From Methylobacter sp. (lineage in GTDB: Bacteria > Pseudomonadota > Gammaproteobacteria > Methylococcales > Methylomonadaceae), in NCBI GenBank assembly GCA_004299305.1, contig SCPZ01000096.1:1-64000 (forward strand): DNA of 64,000 bases. The letters are read 5' to 3'. A program made the position numbers and the translations under genes. Positions 34,888 to 44,628 of this stretch are shown here, in pieces. Every line of letters begins with the position of its first letter. Within the stretch, counting starts at the first letter, position 1. Below the pieces are notes generated by a model that did no database searches, was not told where the DNA came from, and worked only from the letters and a program-made list of their open reading frames with translations.

Positions 34888-35166
34888 ATGGCAGTAAAAA
34901 TTATTGAATCCTGCGTTAATTGCTTCGCTTGCGAGCCGGTCTGTCCAAGTAAAGCCATTTACGAAGCTAAACCGCATTTTTTGGTCGACAGCAAAAAATG
35001 CACCGAATGCGAGGGCGATTTTCCGGTCTTTCAATGCGCCAGTATCTGCCCGATAGAGGGTGCTATCCTGGATTCGTTAGGCTTGGCGATTAACCCGCCC
35101 GGCTCTTTAACCGGCATTCCACCGGAAAAAATGGCTGAAGCGATGGCTGAGTTACAGTCCCACTAA
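34888..35166 (+). CDS. nif-associated 2[4Fe-4S] ferredoxin
   Basis: A 92-residue ferredoxin with CVNCFACEPVCP (first cluster) and CTECEGDFPVFQCASICP (second, with a longer spacer between the Cys pairs). This FdxN/FdxB-like type accompanies nifB and is thought to feed electrons or clusters to NifB or nitrogenase. GGAGC lies before the ATG. Confidence 0.88.
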   Translation: MAVKIIESCVNCFACEPVCPSKAIYEAKPHFLVDSKKCTECEGDFPVFQCASICPIEGAILDSLGLAINPPGSLTGIPPEKMAEAMAELQSH

Positions 35167-35180
35167 TTAAGGACACCCTA

Positions 35181-35603
35181 ATGGCTACTGTTTATTTCTA
35201 CGAAAAACCCGGCTGCATTAACAACACCCGGCAAAAGAAATTATTAGCCGCAGCAGGGCATCAGGTCGTGGAGATGAATCTATTGACCGAGCCCTGGCAG
35301 ACGGATCGCTTGCGTGCTTTTTTCGGCGAACTGCCGGTGCGTGATTGGTTCAATTACAGCGCTCCGGCGCTCAAATACGGTGAGATTGATCCTGAGCACC
35401 TGGCAGAGCAAGAAGCCTTGGCGCTGATGCTGGAAAATCCGCTGTTAATACGCCGCCCCTTAATGCAAGTCGGCGAGAGCGTAATGGCTGGATTCGATCA
35501 GCAGGCGGTCGATAACTGGATCGGCTTAAAAGAAATCGAGACCAGCCAGGATTTGGAAAGTTGCCCTCGCCCGCTTGCGCAAGCAAGTTGCGCTCGTGAG
35601 TAA
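35181..35603 (+). CDS. ArsC-like nitrogenase-associated protein
   Basis: A 140-residue thioredoxin-fold protein of the nitrogenase-associated branch of the ArsC family. The ArsC-type motif reads KPGCINNTRQKKLL, and RRPLMQVGESVMAGFD is the second conserved block. Function in nitrogen fixation is unknown. It lies 14 bp after the ferredoxin gene and overlaps the next gene. Confidence 0.85.
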   Translation: MATVYFYEKPGCINNTRQKKLLAAAGHQVVEMNLLTEPWQTDRLRAFFGELPVRDWFNYSAPALKYGEIDPEHLAEQEALALMLENPLLIRRPLMQVGESVMAGFDQQAVDNWIGLKEIETSQDLESCPRPLAQASCARE

Positions 35604-36879
35604 ACCGCCGATTTTAGCTATTGATGGCGTACCGCAAGCCGTTACGCTATCCGAACGCGTTCATTGGATTGGTGCGCTCGATCCCGCCTTACGCACCTTT
35701 GACATCATTTTAAAAACCGCCAACGGCACCAGTTATAACGCCTATATCGTCAGGGGCAGTACCGGCGTCGCCATCATCGACACGGTCAAGGAAAATTTTG
35801 CCGATGATTTTTTTGCCCGCCTGGAATCGGTAGCTCGTTATGACGAAATTAAAGTCATCGTCCTGAATCATCTTGAACCCGATCATACCGGCGCCTTACC
35901 CGAACTGATGCGCCGTGCGCCGCAAGCCCAGCTTTATATTTCCCAGAAAGCGCAATCCATGCTCAAAGCCCTGTTAAAACAGGATGCGTTTGATTTCAAG
36001 CCGGTATTTACCGGCGACAAGGTATCGCTGGGGGATCGCACCTTGGAATTTTTCCACACGCCTTATTTGCATTGGCCGGATACCCAATGCACGTATTTGG
36101 TGGAAGAAAAAACCTTGTTTTCAGGAGATGTGTTCGGCTGCCATTTTTGCGATGTGCGCCTGTTTAACGATGCCGTCGGAGATTTTCGGTTTTCGTTTGA
36201 GTATTACTATGCCCACATCATGCGGCCGTTTAAGGACTATGTAGATCGCGCTCTCGATTTAATAGAACCCTTGTTACCGCTCAATATTATTGCACCCGCT
36301 CATGGCCCTCTATTGCGCGACCAACCGCAACGCTATGTCCGGCGCTATCGTGAATTGTCCCGCCCCGCCTTGCAAAGCGAAATCAGCGTAGGCGAAAAAA
36401 CCCTGTTGATCTTTTATATCAGTTCCTACGGCAACACGCGGCGCATGGCCGAAGCCGTTTATGAAGGCGCAATGTCCGTGGAGCAAGTCCGCGTCTCTTT
36501 ATACGACCTGGAAGGCAGTGAAATAGCGCCGTTTGTCGATTTAATAGAAGGCGCCGACGGCATCCTGTTCGGCACGCCGACCATCAACGGCGATGCAGTT
36601 AAACCAGTGTGGGATTTATTGTCCTCGCTAGCGGTAATCAATCTCAAATCGAAGCTGGGCGGCGTGTTCGGCTCATACGGCTGGACCGGGGAAGGCGTGA
36701 AAATGGTTGAGGACCGTTTACGCGGTCTCAAATTGCGTGTTCCCATTCCGGGAATTCGCATTAAGTTAATTCCGACCGAAGAAGAAATCGAAATCTGTCG
36801 TGAATTCGGGCATGAAATGGCACAGGATCTGATGGGCTTAAGACAACCCAAAGTGATCGATATGGCTGATCTTGCTTAA
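35596..36879 (+). CDS. A-type flavoprotein (flavodiiron, FprA family)
   Basis: About 427 residues from GTG 35596; an in-frame TTG at 35575 is also possible. The metallo-beta-lactamase domain has the diiron ligands HLEPDHTGAL, YLHWPDT, SGDVFGCH and APAHGPLL. The C-terminus is a flavodoxin domain (YISSYGNTRRMAEAV). Flavodiiron proteins reduce oxygen or nitric oxide to harmless products. In a nif run of a likely aerobe, this would fit local oxygen removal to protect nitrogenase; that role is inference. It overlaps the previous gene. Confidence 0.9.
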   Translation: MSKPPILAIDGVPQAVTLSERVHWIGALDPALRTFDIILKTANGTSYNAYIVRGSTGVAIIDTVKENFADDFFARLESVARYDEIKVIVLNHLEPDHTGALPELMRRAPQAQLYISQKAQSMLKALLKQDAFDFKPVFTGDKVSLGDRTLEFFHTPYLHWPDTQCTYLVEEKTLFSGDVFGCHFCDVRLFNDAVGDFRFSFEYYYAHIMRPFKDYVDRALDLIEPLLPLNIIAPAHGPLLRDQPQRYVRRYRELSRPALQSEISVGEKTLLIFYISSYGNTRRMAEAVYEGAMSVEQVRVSLYDLEGSEIAPFVDLIEGADGILFGTPTINGDAVKPVWDLLSSLAVINLKSKLGGVFGSYGWTGEGVKMVEDRLRGLKLRVPIPGIRIKLIPTEEEIEICREFGHEMAQDLMGLRQPKVIDMADLA

Positions 36880-36891
36880 CATTTTTTATAA

Positions 36892-37197
<306 letters not shown>

Positions 37198-37424
37198 AAA
37201 ACACCTATTTCTCGTTTCCACGCTTTTGCGTAATGCCGGAAGGAATGGGCTATGTCCGCGATATTAACGACTGCTAGAGGGTCAGGCGTTGATCGCGGGC
37301 ATGGCCCGCACCTTACAAAGGCAACGGCGCTTTTGTGTGAAAATGCGGATAGGTAAGAATAATCGCCGGGATTCCAAAGTAGAATCAGGCAACAGCTCAC
37401 CACACTTAAATTAAGGAACAAATC

Positions 37425-37775
37425 ATGGCTTTAGTTACTTTTTCAAATCCCGAATACCGGGATAAAACCGTTTATGCCGTAGCAGGCAGCCATACAGAGA
37501 CACTGCTAAAACTGGCGCGGGAAAACAAAATTCCGATCAATTACGAATGCGAGGATGGCGAATGCGGCACCTGCCTGGTCAAAGTCAGCAGTATCGATAA
37601 CAAGCACCAGCGCATGGGCGGCCCTTTAACTGAAAAAGAGAAATCAGTACTACAATCCAGCGGCAAGCTCAGCAAAGAAGAAATGGAGCAAATGATTGTT
37701 GACGATTTACCATCGCCCTGGCGTTTGGCTTGCCAAATGATAGTCAGGGATGAAGATATTCTGGTCGAATATTAA
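37425..37775 (+). CDS. 2Fe-2S ferredoxin (FdxD-like)
   Basis: A 116-residue 2Fe-2S protein with CEDGECGTCLVKV and a C-terminal RLACQM. A helical insert (TEKEKSVLQSSGKLSKEEME) separates the cysteines from the last ligand, as in nif-linked FdxD proteins. It lies 227 bp after the first 2Fe-2S gene and 2 bp before nifQ. Confidence 0.85.
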   Translation: MALVTFSNPEYRDKTVYAVAGSHTETLLKLARENKIPINYECEDGECGTCLVKVSSIDNKHQRMGGPLTEKEKSVLQSSGKLSKEEMEQMIVDDLPSPWRLACQMIVRDEDILVEY

Positions 37776-37777
37776 TC

Positions 37778-38353
37778 ATGTCCGCCGCGCTCCAACTCCA
37801 GGATGACAGGGAACGGATTTATTCCCGGTTAACATCAAAGTCCGTGATGACGCCTAATCATGAATGGCTGGCTTGCATGATGGCCAGCTGGTGCGCCGGG
37901 CAAGGCGCTTTGCCTGACTACCTGGGCTTGGAGCCGGAACGGTTTGAACAGTTAACCAATCATCTTTTTCCAGGCAATAACATTCCGCAACACGCGCCAT
38001 CCGGCTGCAAACTGGACTTTAGCCGAATGCTGGAAAAAGACGACCTGGTTAACCTGCTTAAACAATTCAGTAATGCTGATATTGCCGAAATAGACTGGAT
38101 CATAGCTGTTATCGTAGCCGGTTGTCTGGGTAACGATCATTTATGGCAGGATTTAGGCCTCTGGTCGCGCTCACAATTGAGCGCGATGCTGCACTACAAC
38201 TTCCCCGCATTAGCCGCAAAAAATAACAAGGATATGAAATGGAAAAAGTTCTTGTACAAACAGCTTTGTGAAGCGGAAGGCTTATACCTGTGTCGAGTAC
38301 CCTCTTGTGAGGTATGTATCGACTACTCGAAATGTTATGGCTCTGAAGAATAA
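37778..38353 (+). CDS. nifQ: NifQ, molybdenum donor for FeMo-cofactor
   Basis: A 191-residue NifQ. The family's C-terminal cysteine motif C-x4-C-x2-C-x5-C is complete in CRVPSCEVCIDYSKC. NifQ supplies molybdenum to the NifEN/NifH cofactor assembly. The start is 2 bp after the ferredoxin stop, and a chemoreceptor gene follows 3 bp downstream. Confidence 0.93.
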   Translation: MSAALQLQDDRERIYSRLTSKSVMTPNHEWLACMMASWCAGQGALPDYLGLEPERFEQLTNHLFPGNNIPQHAPSGCKLDFSRMLEKDDLVNLLKQFSNADIAEIDWIIAVIVAGCLGNDHLWQDLGLWSRSQLSAMLHYNFPALAAKNNKDMKWKKFLYKQLCEAEGLYLCRVPSCEVCIDYSKCYGSEE

Positions 38354-38356
38354 AAG

Positions 38357-40720
38357 ATGAATCGCTTATCTATCAAAATGCGCTTTACGATTATTTTGGG
38401 CACCTTGGTCATCGGTCTTTTGCTGTCCGGTTTCGCAATCTTCAAAGCCATGAATACACTGAATGTTAACGGCCCGCTTTATCAGCGCATTGTCCAGGGT
38501 AAAGACCTGATTGCCGACATTCTGCCCCCGCCTGAATATATTATCGAATCCTATCTGCTAACGCTGCAATTGAGCCAAGCCACCGATCCGGCTGAAATCG
38601 ACGCGTTAACGGCGCGCTTTAAAACGCTAAAAAAAGACTACGAGTCCCGTCATAGTTATTGGTTAGGCCAGTCTTTAGAACAGGAACTCCATACGCCCTT
38701 GCTGCAAGTCTCTTACCAGGCGGCACAAGAATTTTATACTGAGGCAGAGCAACATTTTCTGCCCGCTATCCAGGCGGGCGACCGCAACGGTGCGCTGGAC
38801 AGTCTCCAGAAAATGCGCCCCACCTATGAACAACACCGTGCGGCTATTGATAAAGTGGTGCAATTGACAACGGCCCGTAATGCAAAAGATGAGATACAGG
38901 CCCGAAACACGATCCACTGGTACAGCATTATTCTGGTCGGCATTTTCGCTTTCAGCGTTGCGGCGGCCGTAGTATTAATGGCCATAATCAGCCGCAGCAT
39001 TATCCGGCAATTGGGCGGAGAACCCATTGATGTCACCGATTTGGCCAAAAATATTGCTACCGGCAAGCTGGATAATGCGATAGCGATTAAACAAGGTGAT
39101 AGCGACAGTCTGCTGGCAACCATGAAAAACATGCAACAACAACTGCTTGAGCGCATCTCGGCGGATCGCCAAATAGCCAACGAAGCCTTACGTATTAAAA
39201 CCGCTTTGGACAGCATCAGTTCAAACGTGATGATAGCCGACAATGACCGCACTATCATCTACATGAACCCGGCGGTGCATACTATGCTGCGCCAGGCCGA
39301 AGCCGATATTCGCCAATCCATGCCGCATTTCGATCCTAGCAAACTGATAGGCTCAAGCATCGACGCTTTCCACCAAAAACCGGCGCATCAGCAAGCATTG
39401 CTGGGGAGCTTCAGTTCGACGCTCCGAAGCGAGATTAGCATTGCCGGACGTACATTTTACCTGGTTGCCAACCCCATCAATAATGAGCACGGCGAAAAAA
39501 TAGGTGCCGTGGTGGAATGGAAAGACCGCACTGCCGAAGTCGGCATTGAGCAGGAAATCGCCAACGTAGTCGACGCCGCAGCGCAAGGCGATTTTAGCCG
39601 ACGCTTCAATTTGGAGGGCAAGGAAGGCTTCTTCCGCGAGCTGAGCATCAGTATCAACCAGCTGATGCAAACCAGCGAAACCGGTCTCAATGAGGTGGTA
39701 CGCATCCTCAACGCCCTGTCCCGCGGCGACCTGACCGAAACCATTACTAACGATTATGTCGGCACTTTCGGTCAACTCAAGGACGACTCCAATACCACCG
39801 TAGAAACACTTAAAGCGATTATTAACCAAATCAAGGATGCCGCTGACAGCATTAACACAGGGACTAAAGAAATCGCTTCAGGTAACAATGACCTGTCCTA
39901 CCGTACCGAGCAGCAAGCCGCCAGTCTGCAACAAACCGCAGCCAGCATGGACGAATTGACCTCGACCGTGCAAAACAATGCCGCCAACGCCCAACAGGCC
40001 AACCGACTCGCCGTCGATGCCTCGGACATCGCCAGCAAAGGCGTTGACGTAGTCGGCCAAGTCATCATGACCATGGATGACATCAATGAGTCTTCGCATA
40101 AAATCGGGGAGATTATCTCGGTAATCGACGACATCGCGTTCCAGACCAATATTCTCGCTCTCAATGCTGCTGTGGAAGCGGCCAGGGCCGGCGACCAAGG
40201 CAGGGGCTTTGCGGTAGTGGCCGTGGAGGTGCGCAATCTTGCCCAACGCGCCGCGACCGCCGCCGGGGAAATTAAAATCCTGATTAACGATTCGGTCGGC
40301 AAAGTTTCGGGCGGCAGTAAATTGGTTGCCCAAGCGGGGCAAACCATGGAAGAAATCGTCAACTCCATTCATGGCGTTACCAAGATGATGGCCGAAATCA
40401 CCACCGCTTCCGCTGAACAACGCTCAGGCATAGAACAGGTCAACCAAGCTATCGCCCAAATGGACAACGCAACCCAACAAAATGCCGCGTTGGTGGAGCA
40501 GGCCGCAGCGGCAGGAGAATCGCTGGAAGAACAAGCGCAAAATCTGGTGGAAACCGTGAGCCGCTTTAAAGTGGCCGCTGATTCAGATACATCGGATAAT
40601 TCTTTTTGTCTGGCATCGATACCCCAAAAAATAACAGGGACTGGCGCCGGTAAAAACTTCCCGGTCATCCAAAAATTACAGTTACTGCCTATTGATAACG
40701 ACGTATGGGAAGAATTTTAA
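38357..40720 (+). CDS. methyl-accepting chemotaxis protein with PAS domain
   Basis: A 787-residue chemoreceptor. TM1 is about residues 10-30, a helical periplasmic domain reaches to about 185, and TM2 is about 190-212. A HAMP and then a PAS domain ([20 protein letters not shown]) follow, then a second HAMP-like part and the signalling hairpin with [20 protein letters not shown]. It starts 3 bp after nifQ, so it is probably co-transcribed with nif genes. A PAS-bearing receptor here suggests movement toward redox or oxygen conditions that suit nitrogen fixation. No heme motif is evident. Confidence 0.92.
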   Translation: MNRLSIKMRFTIILGTLVIGLLLSGFAIFKAMNTLNVNGPLYQRIVQGKDLIADILPPPEYIIESYLLTLQLSQATDPAEIDALTARFKTLKKDYESRHSYWLGQSLEQELHTPLLQVSYQAAQEFYTEAEQHFLPAIQAGDRNGALDSLQKMRPTYEQHRAAIDKVVQLTTARNAKDEIQARNTIHWYSIILVGIFAFSVAAAVVLMAIISRSIIRQLGGEPIDVTDLAKNIATGKLDNAIAIKQGDSDSLLATMKNMQQQLLERISADRQIANEALRIKTALDSISSNVMIADNDRTIIYMNPAVHTMLRQAEADIRQSMPHFDPSKLIGSSIDAFHQKPAHQQALLGSFSSTLRSEISIAGRTFYLVANPINNEHGEKIGAVVEWKDRTAEVGIEQEIANVVDAAAQGDFSRRFNLEGKEGFFRELSISINQLMQTSETGLNEVVRILNALSRGDLTETITNDYVGTFGQLKDDSNTTVETLKAIINQIKDAADSINTGTKEIASGNNDLSYRTEQQAASLQQTAASMDELTSTVQNNAANAQQANRLAVDASDIASKGVDVVGQVIMTMDDINESSHKIGEIISVIDDIAFQTNILALNAAVEAARAGDQGRGFAVVAVEVRNLAQRAATAAGEIKILINDSVGKVSGGSKLVAQAGQTMEEIVNSIHGVTKMMAEITTASAEQRSGIEQVNQAIAQMDNATQQNAALVEQAAAAGESLEEQAQNLVETVSRFKVAADSDTSDNSFCLASIPQKITGTGAGKNFPVIQKLQLLPIDNDVWEEF

Positions 40721-41057
40721 TTCCGTTATCCTAAAAACCTTAATTAAGCACAGATAAAACATTACCTTACAGAGTGCTAGTGCGGGTTCTGATGCGATCA
40801 AATGTGCACCCCTTAGCTCCAGGTTGGCTTAGCCATTAAACGGTTCGTTTAGAATTTTATGGCTAAATCATCCTATTGAAAAATATAGTGTAACGCCAAA
40901 ACCTTCCGGGTTTTAAAAACCTGGAAGGTCTAAATACGGTCGGGGTCTGAATAGTTACTACAATGTTTATAGTTTTTTTGTAAAAAAATATTGGGTAGAT
41001 GAAAGGTTACACTTAAAATCGCTTGACTACTTTTACTTTATTTACTCAAGCATAATA
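40721..41057. other. intergenic region with a hairpin
   Basis: No gene is evident in this 337-bp gap. At about 40900-40931, ACCTTCCGGGTTTT and AAAACCTGGAAGGT form a strong stem-loop of a REP-like type. It has no T-run, so it is not clearly a terminator. Confidence 0.6.
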
Positions 41058-41957
41058 ATGAATTGGCAAAGCATTGTTCACTCTATTGAATCGGCAACTC
41101 AACAGCCTTTTAACTTACTAAAAGCCAAGCCGCTGGCGGGCGGCGATATTAATACGGCTTACCAATTACTGGCGAAAGAGCGGAGTTTTTTCGTCAAACT
41201 AAATACCCCGGAACAGCTCGCTATGTTTGAGGCCGAAGCCGCAGGCTTACAAGCCTTGACGCAAACCCAAACCATCCGTATACCAAAGCTTATTGTTTGC
41301 GGCAAAACAATCGACCATGCCTTTTTAGTGCTTGAATATATCGCCATGAACAACCTGGATAGCCGTTCCGAACAGTTGCTGGGGCGACAACTTGCGCAAC
41401 TGCATCTGCAAAAACAGGACTATTTCGGTTGGCACCGCGACAACACTATAGGCAGCACAACGCAAATCAACGGTCAATACCACGACTGGCTTACCTTCTG
41501 GCAAGAACAACGTTTGGGGCATCAATTAACATTGGCCGCTAGTCAAGGTTATGGCGGCCGCTTACAAACGCTGGGCGAAAAACTCTGTGCCGATTTGAAG
41601 CCGTTGTTTTTCGGCTACCAGCCGCAACCTGCGCTGGTTCATGGCGATTTATGGGGCGGCAATGTTGCTGCGGATGAGCAGGGCAACCCGGTCATTTATG
41701 ATCCTGCCTGCTACTTTGGCGACCGGGAAACTGATCTGGCGATGACCGAGTTATTCGGCGGCTTCGGCCCGGCGTTTTATCAGGCCTATCAAGCTGTTTA
41801 TCCGTTAGATCCGGGCTATGCACGCCGGAAAACGTTGTACAATTTGTACCATATCCTCAATCACTTGAACCTGTTCGGACTAAGCTACCTGCGTCAGGCG
41901 GAAAATATGCTCGATAACTTACTAAGGCGATTTCCTGCGAAAAATATACCCACCTGA
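41058..41957 (+). CDS. fructosamine kinase family protein with MITE-derived C-terminus
   Basis: A 299-residue kinase of the fructosamine/ketosamine-3-kinase family, which phosphorylates sugar adducts on proteins for removal. LVHGDLWGGNVA is the catalytic loop and IYDPACYFGDRETDLAMTEL the metal-binding loop. The last ten residues (RRFPAKNIPT) and the stop are encoded by the end of MITE copy C, so the natural C-terminus has been replaced. Most of the fold is intact, and activity is likely but not certain. Confidence 0.9.
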   Translation: MNWQSIVHSIESATQQPFNLLKAKPLAGGDINTAYQLLAKERSFFVKLNTPEQLAMFEAEAAGLQALTQTQTIRIPKLIVCGKTIDHAFLVLEYIAMNNLDSRSEQLLGRQLAQLHLQKQDYFGWHRDNTIGSTTQINGQYHDWLTFWQEQRLGHQLTLAASQGYGGRLQTLGEKLCADLKPLFFGYQPQPALVHGDLWGGNVAADEQGNPVIYDPACYFGDRETDLAMTELFGGFGPAFYQAYQAVYPLDPGYARRKTLYNLYHILNHLNLFGLSYLRQAENMLDNLLRRFPAKNIPT

Positions 41958-42137
41958 CTGGTCTTTTTGTCCGTCTCCTGCGTCATAGCTTGCTATGCGC
42001 CCATTTTTACGCCTCGGCAACTGCTATGCGTCGCCTAAAGCGTCTACTGTTGGTGCTCTACCTCCTGCATCCATGTCGTTGCAGACGAACAAAGATCCTG
42101 CGCCATTTGGGTATATTTATTCTTGGCAATCACCTAA
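41923..42137. mobile_element. MITE-like palindromic element, copy C, with nested modules
   Basis: About 215 bp, inverted relative to copies A and B. It carries the 50-bp module (42013-42080), which is itself interrupted by the 27-bp TCGCCTAAAGCGTCTACTGT module (42031-42057). The left end lies inside the fructosamine kinase gene and supplies its stop codon. Confidence 0.85.
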
Positions 42138-42298
42138 AAGAAAGCCAAATAGCATAGTAAAAAACCTCAATCAACCGATTAACCTAATATTTTAGTCATC
42201 TTATATTTTTTCTAAATCAGCACAAATTCTCAAAAAGAAATCCCATTTTTCGCGTAAAAAGTCGCATAATCAGGTTTTTTAATTGCGACTGAGCCCCC

Positions 42299-43306
42299 AT
42301 GAGCATCAATCTAACAGTACAGCAAATTTTTTCATGGACTATACAATTATCTGCCCAACAGGATTATCAGGCATTAACACATAAATTTTTAGACATCCTT
42401 GCTGAAATCCCATGGCTTGATAGCGCAGCTGCTTATGAAATTTATAACCACGAAAAGAAAAAACCGGGAGAACCGGGTACTGTCCACGAATTATTAATCA
42501 GACGTTTTCCTTTGGATTTCACCCGAAATGATGAAGAAGACCATAACAACCTGCTGAACGGCCTTGACCATACAACTGATTTGCATCTTGGCACTCCTGA
42601 TGAATACGGTTTATATGCCTGGGCTATTTTCTCCATAAGAGGCGGCAGCGGCCCTGAACGCGCTATTCACCTGGAAGGTGCATTTGACCGGGAAATGCTT
42701 GAGTTACTGGATAATCTGCGGGAAATTTATCGAAACCTGGTGATATTGCATGATAGCAAAGAACGGGACGTGCTAACCAAACTGCCTAATCGGCAGTCCT
42801 TAGATGCTCGTTTATTACAAGTTTGCGAGCATTACAGCGACTATCAACTTATTGATAAAAAAGAAGAAAAAAGCTCATGGATTGGGATACTGGATATTGA
42901 CCATTTCAAACGCGTTAATGACGATTTCGGTCATTTATATGGGGACGAGGTGTTGCTGATATTTAGCCAACTGATGGGTAAATGTTTTCGTTACAATGAT
43001 TTCCTGTTCCGCTTTGGTGGTGAAGAATTTGTTGTTATCCTTAATTTAGCCAGCCAAGAAACGGCTATGGCTGCTTTTAACCGCTTCAGGGAAGCTGTTG
43101 CCGATTACCATTTTCCTACTGTCGGCCGGATCACTGTCAGCATTGGTTTCACGCATGTTGACGGCGTATCTATGCCTACTACACAATTAGACCATGCCGA
43201 TAAGGCGCTTTATTACGCCAAAGACAGCGGCAGAAACAGGGTGGTTTTGTATGAAAACATGCCTGTTGTACAAAATAGCGAACCCCGTGAAATTGAATTA
43301 TTTTAA
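42299..43306 (+). CDS. diguanylate cyclase (GGDEF domain)
   Basis: A 335-residue protein. Residues 1-150 form an N-terminal sensor part resembling a GAF domain, without membrane segments. Residues 160-320 are a GGDEF domain with LDIDHFKRVNDDFGH and the active motif RFGGEEF, so c-di-GMP synthesis is expected. The usual RxxD inhibitory site before the GGEEF is not evident. It stands alone. The input signal is unknown. Confidence 0.92.
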   Translation: MSINLTVQQIFSWTIQLSAQQDYQALTHKFLDILAEIPWLDSAAAYEIYNHEKKKPGEPGTVHELLIRRFPLDFTRNDEEDHNNLLNGLDHTTDLHLGTPDEYGLYAWAIFSIRGGSGPERAIHLEGAFDREMLELLDNLREIYRNLVILHDSKERDVLTKLPNRQSLDARLLQVCEHYSDYQLIDKKEEKSSWIGILDIDHFKRVNDDFGHLYGDEVLLIFSQLMGKCFRYNDFLFRFGGEEFVVILNLASQETAMAAFNRFREAVADYHFPTVGRITVSIGFTHVDGVSMPTTQLDHADKALYYAKDSGRNRVVLYENMPVVQNSEPREIELF

Positions 43307-43417
43307 AAAACAGCGCCATACTCGGCTCATCAAACTAAAACCCAGCACACTACCTTGCACTTGATTACTTGGTAACGGCGCACCACCTCAAATACAATCA
43401 CCCATGAGAAACAACTA

Positions 43418-44107
43418 ATGGCCGATATAAAATCCCCAACCGTTTTAAATCCAGGCGTGTTAATCCCGGTCAATCCAGCCATAGAAAATTACCTGCATGG
43501 TTTGCTGCGACACACTGATCATCCGGTGTTGATCGATATGGAAGCACTGGCCCAAAAGAATAACTTTCCTATCATTGGCCGTTTAGTCGGCGTTTTTATT
43601 GAAGCTCAAGCCAAAATGATCAATGCCGAACGGGTGTTTGAATTCGGCAGCGGCTATGGGTATTCGGCCTATTGGTTTGCCAGGGCGGTAGGCCAAAAAG
43701 GTCAAGTGATTTGCACCGATGCCGATTTCCTCAATCAGCAAAAAGCCGAGCAATATCTCAGTACTGCGAATTTGTGGGATAGAATCGATTTTCGGGTCGG
43801 TATGGCTCAGGACGTTTTTGCCCAGACTGAGGGATTATTCGACATCTGCTATAACGATGTCGACAAGGGCGATTATCCTGAGATTTGGAAACTAGCTAAA
43901 GACAGGATTCTCCCCGGCGGGCTTTATATCGCCGATAATGTGCTTTGGCGGGGCCGGGTAGCTGTGGAAAATCCTACCGATATTTTCCCCGGCTGGACTG
44001 AGGCGATTATTGAACACAACGAACTCATTTTCAATGACCCCGAATTTGACAGCTTTATCAATCCTACCCGTGATGGCGTAATCGTCGCAAGAAAGAAGAC
44101 CGCATAA
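43418..44107 (+). CDS. class I SAM-dependent O-methyltransferase
   Basis: A 229-residue O-methyltransferase of the catechol-type family 3. SAM binding shows in VFEFGSGYGYSAYWFARAV and ICTDADF; DICYNDVDKGDYPEIWK and IADNVLWRG are metal and catalytic regions. Substrate unknown. Monocistronic, or with the following small gene. Confidence 0.88.
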   Translation: MADIKSPTVLNPGVLIPVNPAIENYLHGLLRHTDHPVLIDMEALAQKNNFPIIGRLVGVFIEAQAKMINAERVFEFGSGYGYSAYWFARAVGQKGQVICTDADFLNQQKAEQYLSTANLWDRIDFRVGMAQDVFAQTEGLFDICYNDVDKGDYPEIWKLAKDRILPGGLYIADNVLWRGRVAVENPTDIFPGWTEAIIEHNELIFNDPEFDSFINPTRDGVIVARKKTA

Positions 44108-44177
44108 AAAAAGGTACTCCTTCTTTATAAATAGCATTATGCTAGCGCTTTAATTCAATGAGTCATGAGGATTTACT

Positions 44178-44414
44178 ATGCCCTATACCCAAGATATTGT
44201 AGAAGAACTAAATATTCTGGTTCGCTACAACCTATCCACCACTCAAGAAGGAATCAAGGTACATAAAACCGCTACACCTGAAACCATTGCCGCCACCCAT
44301 CGGCTCTTCGAAAAAGGCTTAGTCTCACAGGAAGACGGGGGCTATCTGACTCATCTGGGCCTTGAAACGGCGAAACAGGCCCAGGCAGTTCTGGATATAC
44401 TCAGGCCGATTTAA
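44178..44414 (+). CDS. TIGR02647 family small protein
   Basis: A 78-residue conserved hypothetical protein matching TIGR02647: MPYTQDIVEELNILVRYNL at the N-terminus and GYLTHLGLETAKQAQAVL near the end. It looks like a short winged-helix-like fold. Function unknown. Confidence 0.8.
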   Translation: MPYTQDIVEELNILVRYNLSTTQEGIKVHKTATPETIAATHRLFEKGLVSQEDGGYLTHLGLETAKQAQAVLDILRPI

Positions 44415-44486
44415 AGAGCATTGTTACGGTTACATCGCCAATCCGTCTGGAACAGATTGGCATTTACCCGAAGGGCGTCAGGTAAT

Positions 44487-44523
44487 AAAAAAGGTTTAAC
44501 GATTTAATCGTTAAACCTTTTTT
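44487..44523. terminator. bidirectional intrinsic terminator
   Basis: AAAAAAGGTTTAACGATT and AATCGTTAAACCTTTTTT form a long stem with A/T runs. It serves the TIGR02647 gene and the converging rpoH. Confidence 0.9.
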
Positions 44524-44628
44524 GAAATCATCTAGCCCCAGATACACACTGATAAACTGAATTATAAAGAGATAGAAATCCGTTTAATCGGTGCTGATCT
44601 GTGGCTAAAAGTTCAATTACTTTTTTAA

